A stretch of 64,000 nucleotides of DNA from Echinometra lucunter (Eukaryota > Echinodermata > Echinoidea > Camarodonta > Echinometridae). Under the pieces are notes generated by a model. It ran no database searches. It was not told the origin of the DNA and saw only the letters and a program-made list of their open reading frames with translations. This document shows positions 37,715 through 50,380 of this stretch, piece by piece; positions within the stretch are counted from its first letter, which is position 1; each line of letters begins with the position of its first letter. The DNA is taken from the NCBI GenBank assembly GCA_029962745.1, contig CM057158.1:17146743-17210742 (forward strand), given 5' to 3'. The translations under genes were made by a program, and so were the position numbers.

Positions 37715-38097
37715 TTCTTTAGGCACTGTAAAATCATTGTTTTCGCTTTCCCAGAAGAGTACTCATAGCTGAATGCCCTTGGTGTGTGATGATACGAATC
37801 AGAAAAAAAAAATAGTTTGTCAGTGCATGCACATGAACTCTGAATCTAGAACGAGTGAATTCTTCAATTTAAATCGTGTAAGTTTTTAATAATCAAAAGT
37901 AACTATTACAGGTGACTCTTGTGTAGAATTGTTAAAAGCCTGTCTGGAAAAGGCTATCAGAGAGCTGACAGTCCATCCTGGTCACCACGTATCATGGCCA
38001 GGGCTTCTTGGACGCTTGTATTGTAAGTAATATCAAAGAGTCTCCACTCAAGTCGCAGAACACAAGTGTGACGAACGAGTAATAATGGAGAGAGTGG

Positions 38098-38151
38098 AAA
38101 GGGGAAAGGATGGGGAGATGGAGAGGGGGAGGGGGAGAAAGATAGGGAGTA

Positions 38152-38208
<57 letters not shown>

Positions 38209-38222
38209 GAGAGGAGAGAAGG
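38098..38222. repeat. Purine tract with (GA)n
   Basis: Contains about 24 GA dinucleotides (38155-38203). The overlapping 185-codon minus-strand ORF is driven by this repeat and shows no domain. Confidence 0.93.
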
Positions 38223-38697
38223 AAGGAATTGAGAAGAAGATGGATCAGATAGCCAATGTATACCTGTACGCCTGCACTGACGCAAGTACGTGTTAGTTCC
38301 AGCCTGTGCATTCGATAAAATTTGACGACCGGAAAATTGTCCGCATAATTTGGTGATAATCAATGTGTTTTTAGCCCAGAGGGTCACCAAGAGGGTGGGA
38401 ATGAGGCGGCTAGGGGGTGGGGAAGTTCGCTCGTCTTGTTTAGATTCTAAGTAATAGCCGATGTGGACGTGACAAAGACACTGTATATTACAAACACGAG
38501 TCACGCACATGCTAGCAAGACTGACACTTTGCCTTTCCAGAACAAACATTTATTTTCAGTGCTATCACTAGCTGTTCATGGTATTATCTCCTGAAGTGCC
38601 ACTGTTTCACGAGCAGACTGTTTACTGAAGTGTTCTTTCCATGTACAGGATGTATAGAAATTAGGCAACTACTGCTCAAGTTACAAATATCAAAATG

Positions 38698-39125
38698 ATA
38701 AAATAATGATAATAATGATAATATATAACATTTATATAGCGCTTAATGCAAATGTTTCTCGCAAGAAAGAATTAACGAACAAAGAAAAAACAAGAGAGAA
38801 AATTGGAAGAACAAGAATAAAAAACTACATTAACTACTAAGAGGACTGCCTAATAAGATAAGTTTTAAGAAGTGTTTTAAATGAATCTATATAGTGGAGG
38901 CCTTATGAATGCAGATGGGAAGATTGTTCCAGAGTTTGGGGGCAAGAGAAGAAAAGGCACGATCGCCATAACGGGTCATGGTACAGGGCCCCTGAAGATA
39001 GCTGCAGGTGGGCAGTAGAAACAGAACGGAGGTGTCTCGTTGCTGGAGATGATGACGAGCGGAGAGAAATAAGACCTTGAAGATAGGATGGAGCTAGACC
39101 GTGATTGATTTGGTAGACAAAAAGT
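38698..39125 (-). pseudogene. Decayed L2/CR1-like LINE 3' end
   Basis: On the minus strand, broken frames give VYQINHGLAPSYLQGLISLR and then YGDRAFSSLAPKLWNNLP, with stops and frameshifts between and after. The order (NGLAPSYL, then GDRAF, then APKLWN-x-LP, then SFK-x-LLKTYL) is the typical C-terminus of CR1/L2-like reverse transcriptase ORFs. The element ends with GCGCTATATAAATGTTATA and an ATT/ATC tail at 38698-38720. The SINE at 63294 ends in a similar GCGCTATA motif, so the two may share a 3' end recognised by the same reverse transcriptase. Confidence 0.78.
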
Positions 39126-39675
39126 CAACTAAGTCTGAATTCTAGTTTCTATCACAAATTCAGTAAAAGGTGTGTGCATCAGTGAATTAGATTTCCCCTT
39201 GTCATAACATTCATATTTGTTTTCTTCTCCTAATTTGTCACGAAATAACAAACGTGCCTTTTCATTCAGACCTTTCGTTCTCCATTGAAGAGATAAATTT
39301 ATAGTCCCAATTTCAAGATAGCAGTGGCTTTCGCGGAGGAGAAACATGACTTGGTATGAATTGACCCAGACATGTCAATAAGTCAAATTCCCATTCCTTG
39401 ATTCCAAACATGAAAATAGAGACAACCTTAATTTGACAGATTACGTAACTGGTACATGCGCATGGGGCATTGCCTGATCATTTTGAAAGGGAGACGTTGG
39501 ACTTTTGAAGTGAATTTGCCGAACGGTTTACCTGCCAAACGTACTTAACCATAATATTTACAGAAATTAGATCATGACAATTTTTATTAAATGTGTAGAC
39601 GGATATAGCGAGTCTGCTGATTGTTCCTCATTTGTTATTTTCATTACAAAAAAAAAATGGAGTCGGCGGCGGGGA

Positions 39676-39689
39676 GGGGGGGGGGGGGG
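39676..39689. repeat. Poly-G run (14 G)
   Basis: Homopolymer preceded by GGCGGCGGGGA; low complexity. Confidence 0.93.
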
Positions 39690-39778
39690 TCTTCGGTTGA
39701 ACGATATGCAGAAGAAGCTCGATATAGATTGCGAATTTGCTAACACAATTCTTTTCATACCGTTACCTTGCATGCATT

Positions 39779-39888
39779 GGCGTAGACAGGTCCCCATTAC
39801 AATGGGGGGATGATTCCCCCATAGATATACATCCACTTCAAGAAGTAGGGGTATGCATCCCCCCCCCCCCCCCCGCGCTATCTACGCC
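39779..39888. mobile_element. Putative short inverted-repeat element, GGCGTAGA ends
   Basis: GGCGTAGA (39779-39786) and TCTACGCC (39881-39888) form a perfect 8-bp inverted pair around GGGGG/CCCCC-rich sequence, including 16 C at 39859-39874. It resembles the element at 18886. Tentative. Confidence 0.45.
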
Positions 39889-42800
39889 CTTGCCTGGCAG
39901 TTCCCTGTAGCAACTTCTCCCTTAAAATAACCCATCATGCCCATGATGTCACTGTCATAATCATAATGTAAAGAGGAAGAAGTTGGATGTCCCATTAAAC
40001 TCGTTTCATCAGCCCCCAAGATTGTCGGCATCTTCATTGACGCGGATATGCTTTCACTAGGAAACGGGACAACATATTCATGGAATACTTGTCAATTATA
40101 CATGCGGCCCAATTACAATCCGATGTAATCGTTAGGTGCTTAAATGTAAGAGTGGACTCAGCGGCTGAACAGACATTAAAGATTTGGACACTCCTCTTGT
40201 GACATTCTGTGGAGTGGGGCTATCACGTGGTGAGGACACGCGTTTGAACTGTTGGATGTATCCGTTGCGATTTTTCTTTCTCATTGTTACAGTTTTCACA
40301 TTATTTTCATTTGAGTTTTTTAAATGCTATCATATAAATTTCGATCTGAGTTACGCATGCACTGTATTTGTCTTGTGTGTGTGTGTGGGGGGGGGGTATA
40401 ACAGGTTGATGTAAAAAAAAAATAATGATGGAAAGAAGATAATGAAATAGAGGGTTGGTTGGTTCTTGGTGTGATGGCGATCCTCAATCTCTTCAGATTA
40501 TTCGCGCCAGTCACTTTCGTAGGTTTGGATAGCCCACGAGCGACTTTTGATGAAGATGAAGTTCATAGTGGTCATCAGTAATATCCTAAAATGTTAGTAT
40601 CCATCTCCTAAGTTAGAGAGCTGTCGGTCGTGATTATTCGTAATTATTCGCTATAATATCAAGATACGCAAGCAATCAATCGAGAAAAAAAAGAAAGAAA
40701 GAAACCAACAAACAAACAAAGAAAAGGGGAGTTAATTGCAATTGTTCATGGAAATGTAAAACAATTAAGGAAATGAGCTATAGAGGGAGATATGAAGGGT
40801 GACTACAGAAAAAAAAAGTAAGAGAGTGGGATAGAGGGGAAATGGGACGGTGCAAGGTGAAAACATGAGGACGTGAGATTGCAGGAAAATATAATGCGGG
40901 TCGAGCAAGCGCAAAGATTTTTTATCAACTTTACGAGGTCCTTTCGAGGTATACAAGGTTATGGGGTGTGTTCTGTCGGGGGGGGGGGGGATTTCTCGTG
41001 CAAATATATAAGCTTACAGTATCTAGCTTGCGTGTATAGGAGGCTGCCCTTGATCAATCCAGGAATGTAGGATGAGAATCCGAGGCAATTTGTAATGATC
41101 TACAGCTCGTTCAAGCAACAGACCCGAACTAAGCTCCCTGAAACACAGCAAAATATGAGTCTTGCATTCACATCATTTATGTTGTACTTAGTGAACTGAT
41201 CATTGGCATGCAATCAGCATGATGAGGCTATTACTACGAGATAAACTCTAATGCCATTCATTGACATTATTCATCTTCATTAAGTCTGTTGTTCCGTGGA
41301 AACTCTTTACAAACTCATATCGTTGTTTGAGGGAATTCCGGAGCTAGTTAGCAAACCTGTTTTTTTGAGTATGTTGAGAAATTCCACGAAGGTTTTTTTC
41401 GGTTCATTGTTGGTGAAATCTGAATATGCACCCCACACCGTAGTGAAGATAATTTTCTATCAAGCTCTTTTGTGGGATCGTTAGAAGGGGAGAATGAACT
41501 GAATCTTACATGGATTGAATGTCATTTCAGACACACTCCACACGCCTGCCATCAGCCATTTTCACTACAAATCAATCAGAAAATTTCTCCTCGAGTAAAA
41601 AATCAGATGTTACCAAGGAAAAGGACAATGGATGAGAAGAGATCTCAAGACTGCTAGAATCCCCTTTTTTTTCCGCGAAATCTTACAAGGGCTGAATAAT
41701 AGGAGCGAAGAAGACAGGCTTAAGATATAAAGTATTCTCATGCCATCGCAACCCATTCCATCGCAACGCACAGTCTTTATTTCATGATAAACTCTATATA
41801 GAGGTCATCCATTTTACTATCTGTGCAAAAAAAAACTTAATGAAACTTTGGTATCGTTTAGAAACCGTATCCCCTCTTACGGTGATGAGAAATTTGAAAA
41901 CTTTTTGAATGACATCTTTGAAAAGAGGTTATCAGCATTCCGTTAAGGAATAGGTATAAATCCTGTGGAATCGGCGTATTTACTGATCGATGCAATATTT
42001 GAGTTGTCAAACATGCGTTAATGGATCTACATCTACAGGGGGACCATGGCGTCTATGGTGAGGTCTTTATCGATCTGAGATGAACACCTTGCATTAATCG
42101 AATTGAAATCTCACTATTGACTTTTTCCAACAGCTTGATGACCTCAAGCGTCTGGTTTGATTTCTTGGAGTATTTCCCTTTTTGAGAGATTATGAGTATA
42201 CCGGTCAAGAAAAAAAAAGTACATGACTTTCTTACTCTCTTTTTATCATTCAAAGTAAGTAAATAACATTTAGAGACAATCCGATTTTTTTTTTAATCGA
42301 TCCTGAAATGTTCTTGTAGAACAAGAGAAATTGTTCATAACTTTGTATTAATTTTGTTACCATGTGCTTATGTAGGTCTGGTCACTTATGTGTAACTTCT
42401 TTCAAATTTAATAACTTCAAAACCACCTAACTGTCTATTCTAATTTCCTAAACGCGTCAATAAATCCTATTGCAGTAGACACTTATATTTTAACCAAATG
42501 TGATTCTCCGCTCAAAATACATATTTTTAGACTTTCGTAAAATAGCTTTTGGCCATGAACTTCTAAACATAATACGAAACCACCAGTACCAGTCTGATGT
42601 TTGAGAGTTACTACATGAATTCTTTGACAATCTCTTTAACTGCTGACAGTGCGGAGAAAACCTTGAATGTTGTAAAGAGCGTTGCATACGTCATGTTTTT
42701 TTTTATATGTAGTCAAGGGTTTTGAATTCTGCCTTTAAGATCACTTAAGAGTTGACGGCCTGTGTCCGCTGAGACAAGCTGCCATTATACCTGGTCACGC

Positions 42801-45363
42801 ACTCAAGTGATAATAGACTCCCGGCAGACGACTTCTCTCGTCTTACTCTCCCGCTTTTCCCGCGCTTAACCCCCACGGCCCGCCGAGATGAACCCAATGT
42901 TAGCTTTCACTTTCAGCCTCGCTGAGATCTTCATCTTTTGTCCGCGTCATGTACAAACACTCCTCATTCATTCTACACTTTTTTCTCTTATGCTGTCCAT
43001 GAAAGGATTATTAAATAAACCTTGTCTTTTCTTTCGCGCTCAAGTGTCCGTATCCTGACAGCACGCGCGCTGGGATTCGCGATGCTGACGAAAAGAAGTT
43101 GTCATCGACGCGCGCTACGATGTGCTGCTCAAGTTTGTATAAGCGAAGCCCACGTAAATATTTGAGTTGTTTTTCAGCTTTGAAATTCCATTGATTTCTC
43201 TAAAAGCTTTTAAATTGAGCGATACTCCAGACAGATCTCCAAGAAATAGTGACTATTGTGTGCCTTGTGAATGGTGGTTAAGTACAACTGAACTCTGCTA
43301 TTCTTTTATTTTTTGTTTGTACACCTTTACATCTTTGTGCGACTTCTAATTCATCCGTGTGTATCATTCAAAATGTGTTACAATTACGTGATCTAGTTTA
43401 GTTTCCCAATGGTACGTGTTTGGAAATGAATGGATATTGATCGTGATTTGACATTTCAAAAAAAGACAAAGTAAAAAAAAAGAAGGAAAGGCACCAATCG
43501 TTGACGCCATTTCACGCCACTAGGAAGGTCCTCACTACACACACGCACCCGCACACACACTCACAAACACACCAAAAAAAAAAATGGTGATCCAAAATCG
43601 TGGGGGACATGTCCCCCTGTCTCCCCCCCCCCCGGATTTGCGCCCATGATAAGACACTTTTGTCGAAGTGTCAAAACTACAAGCCGCTGCATTTACACAA
43701 ACCTGCCTGCCGTTCATAAAAGTGCAAAAAAAAAAAAAAAAAAAAAAAGGAAGTCATTGTGTGCCATGTTCTTCAGTGAAATACTAGTAGCATGATGCGT
43801 TACTTTAAACCGACTGAATAATGCAGGAAAAGCTGGTGTATGCATTGTCATCGACAAAAATGTATTTCAAACAAACCGGATCGCTTTAGAGCAAGATCAA
43901 TAAATACGTGTCCTCAAAAAACGGCCGTAAGCCAGGCATCTACAGCTTCGATTTCTTCGAAAATCCAAGCCCAGACAGACAGACCGTCCTGTAAGCCGCA
44001 GTTGAGCGTTTTAGGAACCTCTGGATTCTATGTTTAATTGATTTCTGCTTTGCTCCTGATGCTTGAGTATATCAGCGAGTTTAATATCATTTATCTTATT
44101 TTTAGATCACAGTTAGTCGAGTAACCTCGCGCTGTAAAAGCGCAATAATTGTTTCCTAAATGGTTCTAATCGTATTCTCGAGCACAATCATTAACGGGTC
44201 GTTGCTAAAAGCTTTGCCCTGTTAGTAGATACTTGGATAAAGATTTCTTTATTACGAGGATAGAATAAGTAAGCCTTTTTTTTCTATATGATGGCTCAAT
44301 TTTTCTACATGTGTGAGTATTTTTTCCCCTCGAGTAAAAATTGCCTCAACAGTGCCTACCGTTTAATTTATGTAGGTACTCTAGTTACATCCAGTGCACG
44401 GCACCCTCTACATCTGCATGTGTCGGATTTGAGTAGATATGTTTTTAATCTGGTAATATGCAAGTGCTCAAAGCGACACTCTTACTTTACCATTTTTCTC
44501 TCTTTTTGCTTTCTTAACCATTTACCAGTGATTTTTAATGTCTATACTGTAATTGTAATTCCTATGTTGCATCTCATTATTTGATGTCATATTCTATTTA
44601 TGTAAAGTCATATGGATTAAACAAAGAAGACCTTCGGGTTATAGTTCTTTAGATCAAAAAAAAATTCTACATGTGTCCGTTTTCATTCTTGAGTGTGTTT
44701 TTAAGTATCCTTGGTTCGGTAATGTCTGAGGCTCACGCATGCTAATAGCGTCGATGAGATTGAACACTGTCACAAAGTATTTTTTTAGGGGGGGGTGACG
44801 ATGTTGGGAAAAATACTATCGAATTTCAGAATATTATTGTACAAATTGTGTGAACACAGAAAATACGGAAATGTATGATCGACAGATAATGTTCCACAAT
44901 TTGACAAAAGTTAATCCATATGTACACAAACGTGGAAGAAAATGTATGCTTTTCGTTTATTCAAAATTTCAGTTATCATTCATTTATCAGGTAAGCTCAC
45001 TCACTTAGCTCGTTGCTTTCGCTGACATAATACGCATTATTTATTGTTTTCTTTATGTCTGAGTGAGCTGCCATATAAAACACGCATTTAATCATGAAGA
45101 CCGTTTATTGAATTGAGATGAAGAGAGTACAATGGAAGGGGTCAGAATTGATATTCATATAAACATCACTATCACGCTCTATTGCCGAGCGAGTCTTTTT
45201 CCTGCATAAATCGGTTGACACCACGCTCTTGTACTGTTAGATGACAAACCTTGGTGACATCATCTGATCTTGCTCAAAGTGCTAATAATTTTCCAATAGT
45301 AGGACGATGCTCAACTTAATGCTATGCTCACATCCAGACGCGCGGTTGTTTGTTTTGTTTTGT

Positions 45364-45378
45364 GGGGGGGGGGGGGGG
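45364..45378. repeat. Poly-G run (15 G)
   Basis: Homopolymer in intron B; other shorter G runs lie near 40388 and 40979. Confidence 0.93.
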
Positions 45379-46029
45379 CTAAACGTGCGTGTCCGCAGGT
45401 TGTATGTATATAGCCACATCAGTATTACTACTGCTCTCTCTTTGGGCCCTGCAGTTGTTTTATTAAAACAGCATTTCCAGAAACTTATTCATTTATTAAT
45501 TACTATTTATTATTTATTTGCATTTTCATTTACACAGAGTAGTATTGTCCATTACAAAATTGCTTTCCACGGCGGCCCTGTCAACTTAAAATAAGTACAT
45601 AAGCGACCGAAATCAGAAAATTAATCCATTGTAAATAATTGATAACCATGATAGCAGATAATTAATCTATTTACAAAAAATATATACAGAATAGTCTATC
45701 CGATTAAAGAGGAGAAAACATTACCTGAGAGAAACGCTTTTGCAATTTATGCAACAGAAGATTAAAAAACAAACGAAAACAAAAACAAAAGTAAACAAAA
45801 AATATAAACTTCAAACTTTTATGTTAAAACTCAGCATTACACTGTGGATTATTCAGAAATTCTAAATACAATAACATTACATTTAAGACTGATAAACGAT
45901 TCGTTGATCAAATGTAGCTCAAATTTTACTGTGGATTATTCAGTGACAACTAAAAGTAGGTAATTTTGATGATTTAAATACACCTAGGTTTAGGGAATTG
46001 TGTAAGCAGAATACGTTGTTCAAAAATAT

Positions 46030-46102
46030 AAGCACCTAGTGAGATTCGCACTCAGGACTTCTCATGTGAGGCAAGAGCCTTCACCACTATACCACGGTGC
46101 TC
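46030..46102 (-). pseudogene. tRNA-like sequence (tRNA pseudogene or SINE head)
   Basis: On the minus strand 73 nt can form a 7-bp acceptor stem (GAGCACC with GGTGCTT, one G-U pair). There is a D-arm/box A-like GTGGTATAGTGGTGAAGGC and a box B-like GAGTGCGAATCTC. The anticodon stem CTCTT/ATGAG has one mismatch. The loop GCCTCAC would place CTC as anticodon (Glu-like), but position 33 is C instead of the normally invariant U. The T-loop starts TGCGAATC instead of the usual TTCGAATC. These defects argue against a working tRNA gene. It ends three bases from the left TA of the MITE at 46106. Confidence 0.55.
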
Positions 46103-46105
46103 CTA

Positions 46106-46272
46106 CACTGCAAAAACGATGGTGTTAAATTGGTGTTAAATCAACACCACTGGTGTTTATATAGGACAACACCACTGGTGTTTATATAGGACAACACCAC
46201 CATCAGAATTGTCCTATATAAACACCAGTGGTGTTAATCTAACACCAATTTAACACCACCGTTTTTGCAGTG
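46106..46272. mobile_element. Palindromic MITE with CACTGCAAAAACG ends and TA duplication
   Basis: A 167-bp element with ends CACTGCAAAAACGATGGTGT on the left and, on the other strand, CACTGCAAAAACGGTGGTGT. It is flanked by TA on both sides. The arms continue (TAAATTGGTGTTA..., GTGTTTATATAGGACAA), so nearly the whole element folds back. One internal 28-bp block (CACCACTGGTGTTTATATAG...) is duplicated. CACTG ends with a short duplication suggest a CMC/EnSpm-like origin, but the superfamily is inferred. Confidence 0.85.
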
Positions 46273-47736
46273 TACCCTTTGCTCCTACCTATAGTTGCAT
46301 GTGTTGGTCAGAGGAATAACGCCCCATCTAGAACCTGCATTCCGAGCTAGCAGTGATGTGAATTTGTATTCATTACCTAGTATTCCTGGTTAAGAAGGTC
46401 TCCAAGATGACAAGGTCAAGCACCACTTTGTCTTGAGTGAACTTCATGACTTTACTTGGTCTCGAATCGTGCATTATCTGACGGCTTTGATGGAGTTGAG
46501 TGCATGTCCTTGAGTGCCATAAGGTCAAACCTTACGATCCATCCCCTTGAACAGAATATTCAAGCCAGAGTACACGAATGTTTACGTACGAGACTGAGTG
46601 CATGAATGAAACTTTACCCAGGTTGGAGAATAACCATGATGTTATGTTAAGGGTTCGTGTATGTTGCTTCAAGAAGGTTTATTGTGTCTGCATGTAGGGC
46701 ATCAAAGAGGGTTCAACATCTGAAATAACACTGTCCTGTTCTCTTCAAGGAGTACAATCTATTGGAAATACTGAAACACCAGAACTTCATATCGACACAT
46801 AGTCTGCATTCATTTTCTGCAGCATTGTGGCTGTGGCCTACTCTCGTATGCATGTTCATTGTCTATTTACATGTTGAACATATTTAGTTTAGGTATTGGA
46901 TCGTTGCTTCTTCTTTTTTAAACAACACAAGCACAAGTTGATATCAATATGCATATAGCACATTAATTTATTTGATATACGATAAAACAGCAATGCGTCT
47001 CCAGTCAAGCGCCTTAAACCACCCGACTACGGCTTTAGATAGGGTTACGATATCTGTCCGTCAGGATTCCAGATATCGAAAGGTTGAATTAATAGGTCCA
47101 AAAGACCCACAAATCAAAAGGCCGAGACAGTTGTTCTCGTGGTCTTTCGGTCTCCTCATCAGATTCCGGCGTGTCTGGTCAGTGGAAAGTCAGTCAGACG
47201 TGATATTACAGATTTGCTTTGAAATTCAAACAATTACATATAAGACCAAGATGACTGAACAGTGAGCTTCTGATAGCCTCCTAACATCCCACACGTGCAC
47301 CCTTCGGAAGGTTGAAGCCTGCAAGACTTCATCATGTAGGCTTCCACGTTCTTCCATTCTTGTGTGTCTTTGTCTTGAAGTATTGTCCCGTTCTCTGTGC
47401 TTTTGTATTGTATGTGACGTATCCTTTTGTGTCTTACTTATCATTAAACATGTTGATATGATACTCTGGTATGTTTGTTTGAGAACCTTACTTACTTTCC
47501 CATGCTCATGACGGCATAAGGAGTTTTATGATATGAAAGTCTTTGTAAAATTGATTTGCTGTTAAAGGGGGTACCCAATGCTGAAACAATTTTAGTTCAT
47601 TTAAAAGAGCATGATTTTAATAGCAGAAAATCATCGGCCTAAAGTTTTTTTAAAAGTCGTGTTGCCAAGGAAACCCTCAAATGAGGTAAGATTTCGGGAT
47701 ATTTTTGACCCCTCAGATGTGACCCAGTTTCAACTT

Positions 47737-47777
47737 GGTACCCACTTTGACGTCAAAATGACGTCAAAGTGGGTACC
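47737..47777. repeat. Perfect 41-bp palindrome containing two CRE octamers
   Basis: Arms GGTACCCACTTTGACGTCA and its exact reverse complement are separated by AAA. Each arm ends in TGACGTCA (47748-47755, 47759-47766), the full CREB/ATF palindrome. A second hairpin (GCGCATTT...AAATGCGC, about 47784-47806) and CG-rich sequence follow before the gap. It could be regulatory or part of a transposon cut by the gap. Confidence 0.85.
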
Positions 47778-47857
47778 TAGTCGCGCATTTCTTGCAAAAT
47801 GCGCGCAAGTTATAATACAAATTGTACAGTCTAGCGCGCAGCACAACTGCAATGCGC

Positions 47858-48357
47858 NNNNNNNNNNNNNNNNNNNNNNNNNNNNNNNNNNNNNNNNNNN
47901 NNNNNNNNNNNNNNNNNNNNNNNNNNNNNNNNNNNNNNNNNNNNNNNNNNNNNNNNNNNNNNNNNNNNNNNNNNNNNNNNNNNNNNNNNNNNNNNNNNNN
48001 NNNNNNNNNNNNNNNNNNNNNNNNNNNNNNNNNNNNNNNNNNNNNNNNNNNNNNNNNNNNNNNNNNNNNNNNNNNNNNNNNNNNNNNNNNNNNNNNNNNN
48101 NNNNNNNNNNNNNNNNNNNNNNNNNNNNNNNNNNNNNNNNNNNNNNNNNNNNNNNNNNNNNNNNNNNNNNNNNNNNNNNNNNNNNNNNNNNNNNNNNNNN
48201 NNNNNNNNNNNNNNNNNNNNNNNNNNNNNNNNNNNNNNNNNNNNNNNNNNNNNNNNNNNNNNNNNNNNNNNNNNNNNNNNNNNNNNNNNNNNNNNNNNNN
48301 NNNNNNNNNNNNNNNNNNNNNNNNNNNNNNNNNNNNNNNNNNNNNNNNNNNNNNNNN
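47858..48357. other. Assembly gap (500 N)
   Basis: Exactly 500 unknown bases, likely a placeholder of arbitrary size. Translations across it are meaningless. It lies inside intron B, directly after hairpin-rich sequence. Confidence 0.99.
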
Positions 48358-49898
48358 TCATATTCAAAACATATGATGAGTGACATCGAGCTAAAATCCT
48401 CGGCACTTCATAATCATTCGCACACGAAGAAGCGCGAAATGTGACATATTCTTCACCATATTTTGTTCCTCTTCTCCATGCATGACTTCTGAGTATGATA
48501 CAATTTCTCGAGGCGTCGGCGATCTAGAATATCTCCCTCCAATCTTGCTTGAAATCAGACGATGGTTTATGTTTCAAATTTTTACCTGGGACCTTTCTTC
48601 TATTTCGCTCGACATATCCTTGAAATAGGCTATAAATACATTTCGATGGGGTAGTTGTTAAACAAAGTACATAAAAGGAAGATAATTGCTCTTCCGTGAA
48701 ATTAAATGAAGAGGAAAGTTCGGAGTGTGAAATGAAAAAGATATCAAAGAATATTCGCGAAAAAAGGGAGCTTATATTCTTCCCTTTTCTCTTGAGTTAA
48801 ATCACACAGCGTTTGTTGTATTTTAAAATTGGCCATAGTCTGCTGGAATGATTGATGCGATAATTCATATTGTTGAGACATTATTTCTTCATTTTGTTTA
48901 TCATTCTAACTGTCTCTTTAAGAGATAGATATCATGACTCAAGGCATATAAGTCATAGTGAGAATGAATAAAAAAAAAACTGAAGGTCACCATGACGGCT
49001 CACTAATCATAAATCGTAAATCTAAACGGAAGATTCGTATTAACATTGAATTGTAGCTCGAACAAAGATTTAAGGTTTTCGTCAAGAGCCAAAATCGAAA
49101 GGAATATCCATTTTATTTTTTACTTTGATGTTGTTTTTTATTTTGTTTCTGAAAAATAACACGAGCTTTTTATTCCTTTATATGTGGCGCCCGCTCCAAA
49201 ATATAAATACATCATTCAGTCAAATTCCACGGGCGCACCGCTCGTGATATTTACAGTTGGAATGAAATTAGATAGTTCAAAAAAGTAGGTCTGCAATGTT
49301 CAAAAAATGTTCATTTCAAATATTCATTTGAAATGATTGATGTGATGAATTGAAGAAATACAAGCAATAGCTGCAAATCTGTCATCATGTGAGCTATCTT
49401 TAAGAAAAATATGATTAGTGGTAAAAGTACGGATGAATGAGTAGCTCAGACAGCTCGATAAGCCAGTTCACAGTTAGTTCATGTCCCAAATGACCTCAAA
49501 TATATATATTTTAAACATGGGGAGGTCCATTTTTGTGAACTTTGAATAGTCACTCCCAAAGTGACAGAGGTGCCTCATGAATAGCTTTTTATTTCCCCTT
49601 TTGAAAGGAATACTTCAACCTGGGTATCATGGAATGCACCATGGGTGCTCAATTATTATCACATATCAAGTATTCGTGTCAGCCGGTTTTGGATTTCGGT
49701 CCCAAATGATATTTATCTGCTCAGACTGTATCCGTCAACCGGCTTATTGGAGTTCTCATCTAAGGATGATTTATTTCGGTTTTGTTTCTTCTTTGTTTGT
49801 TTTGTTCTGTTTTGTTTTGATAGTACTACAAATTGAAAAAAAAACAGCTTAAACAAAATAATGATAATGGTAACATATTAATGACAATGGTTATAATA

Positions 49899-49975
49899 AT
49901 GATACAATGATGATGATGATGGTGATGATAATAATAATAACAATAATAACAATAATAATGATAATAATAATGATG
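49899..49975. repeat. (GAT)n/(AAT)n microsatellite
   Basis: GAT, AAT and AAC triplets over about 75 bp; low complexity. Confidence 0.9.
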
Positions 49976-50120
49976 GATATGTCTTTTTTATCAAGGGTAG
50001 CCTATTCAGTAATATGTACTGCAGTCATGTTATTTTCCCGGCTTTAGCGAAAAACGAAATCCAGTCGGAATCATTTCATTTTTAATGATGTTTACTGTCT
50101 TTAAAACAAAACAAAAACAA

Positions 50121-50380
50121 AAAAAGAGTAAACGCATTCACTCTATAAATTTCAGAAGAGAGTGAATAGTGAATTGAGAGTGAATTAAGAGTAAAAATAT
50201 TGATATTTACTCTTTATTCACTCTTTTAGGGGTGACATCAATAATCACTCGAAATTCTTTAGTGATCACCGAGGTCACCCCTCTAAAAGTGAATATCACA
50301 ATTTTTACTCTTAAATTCACTCTAAATGCACTCTTCTGAAATTCACCCCTAATAGAGTGAACGCGTTTCATTTTTTTAAG
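50121..50380. mobile_element. Palindromic MITE (AGAGTGAA-rich arms)
   Basis: The left half (GAGTAAACGCATTCACTCTA..., AATTTCAGAAGAGAGTGAAT, GAATTAAGAGTAAAAAT, AGGGGTGAC) is mirrored by the right half (GTCACCCCT..., ATTTTTACTCTTAAATTCAC, ACTCTTCTGAAATTCACCCC, TAGAGTGAACGCGTTTCA). It is about 260 bp, almost one long imperfect hairpin, and non-coding. It ends about 320 bp before the exon at 50701. Confidence 0.8.

Noticed and set aside
37992..38549. 185-codon minus-strand ORF
   Set aside because: Contains the (GA)n repeat, read as Leu/Ser; the remainder shows no recognisable domain.
47611..48444. Long ORFs on both strands across 47.6-48.4 kb
   Set aside because: They exist only because 500 N are translated as unknown residues.
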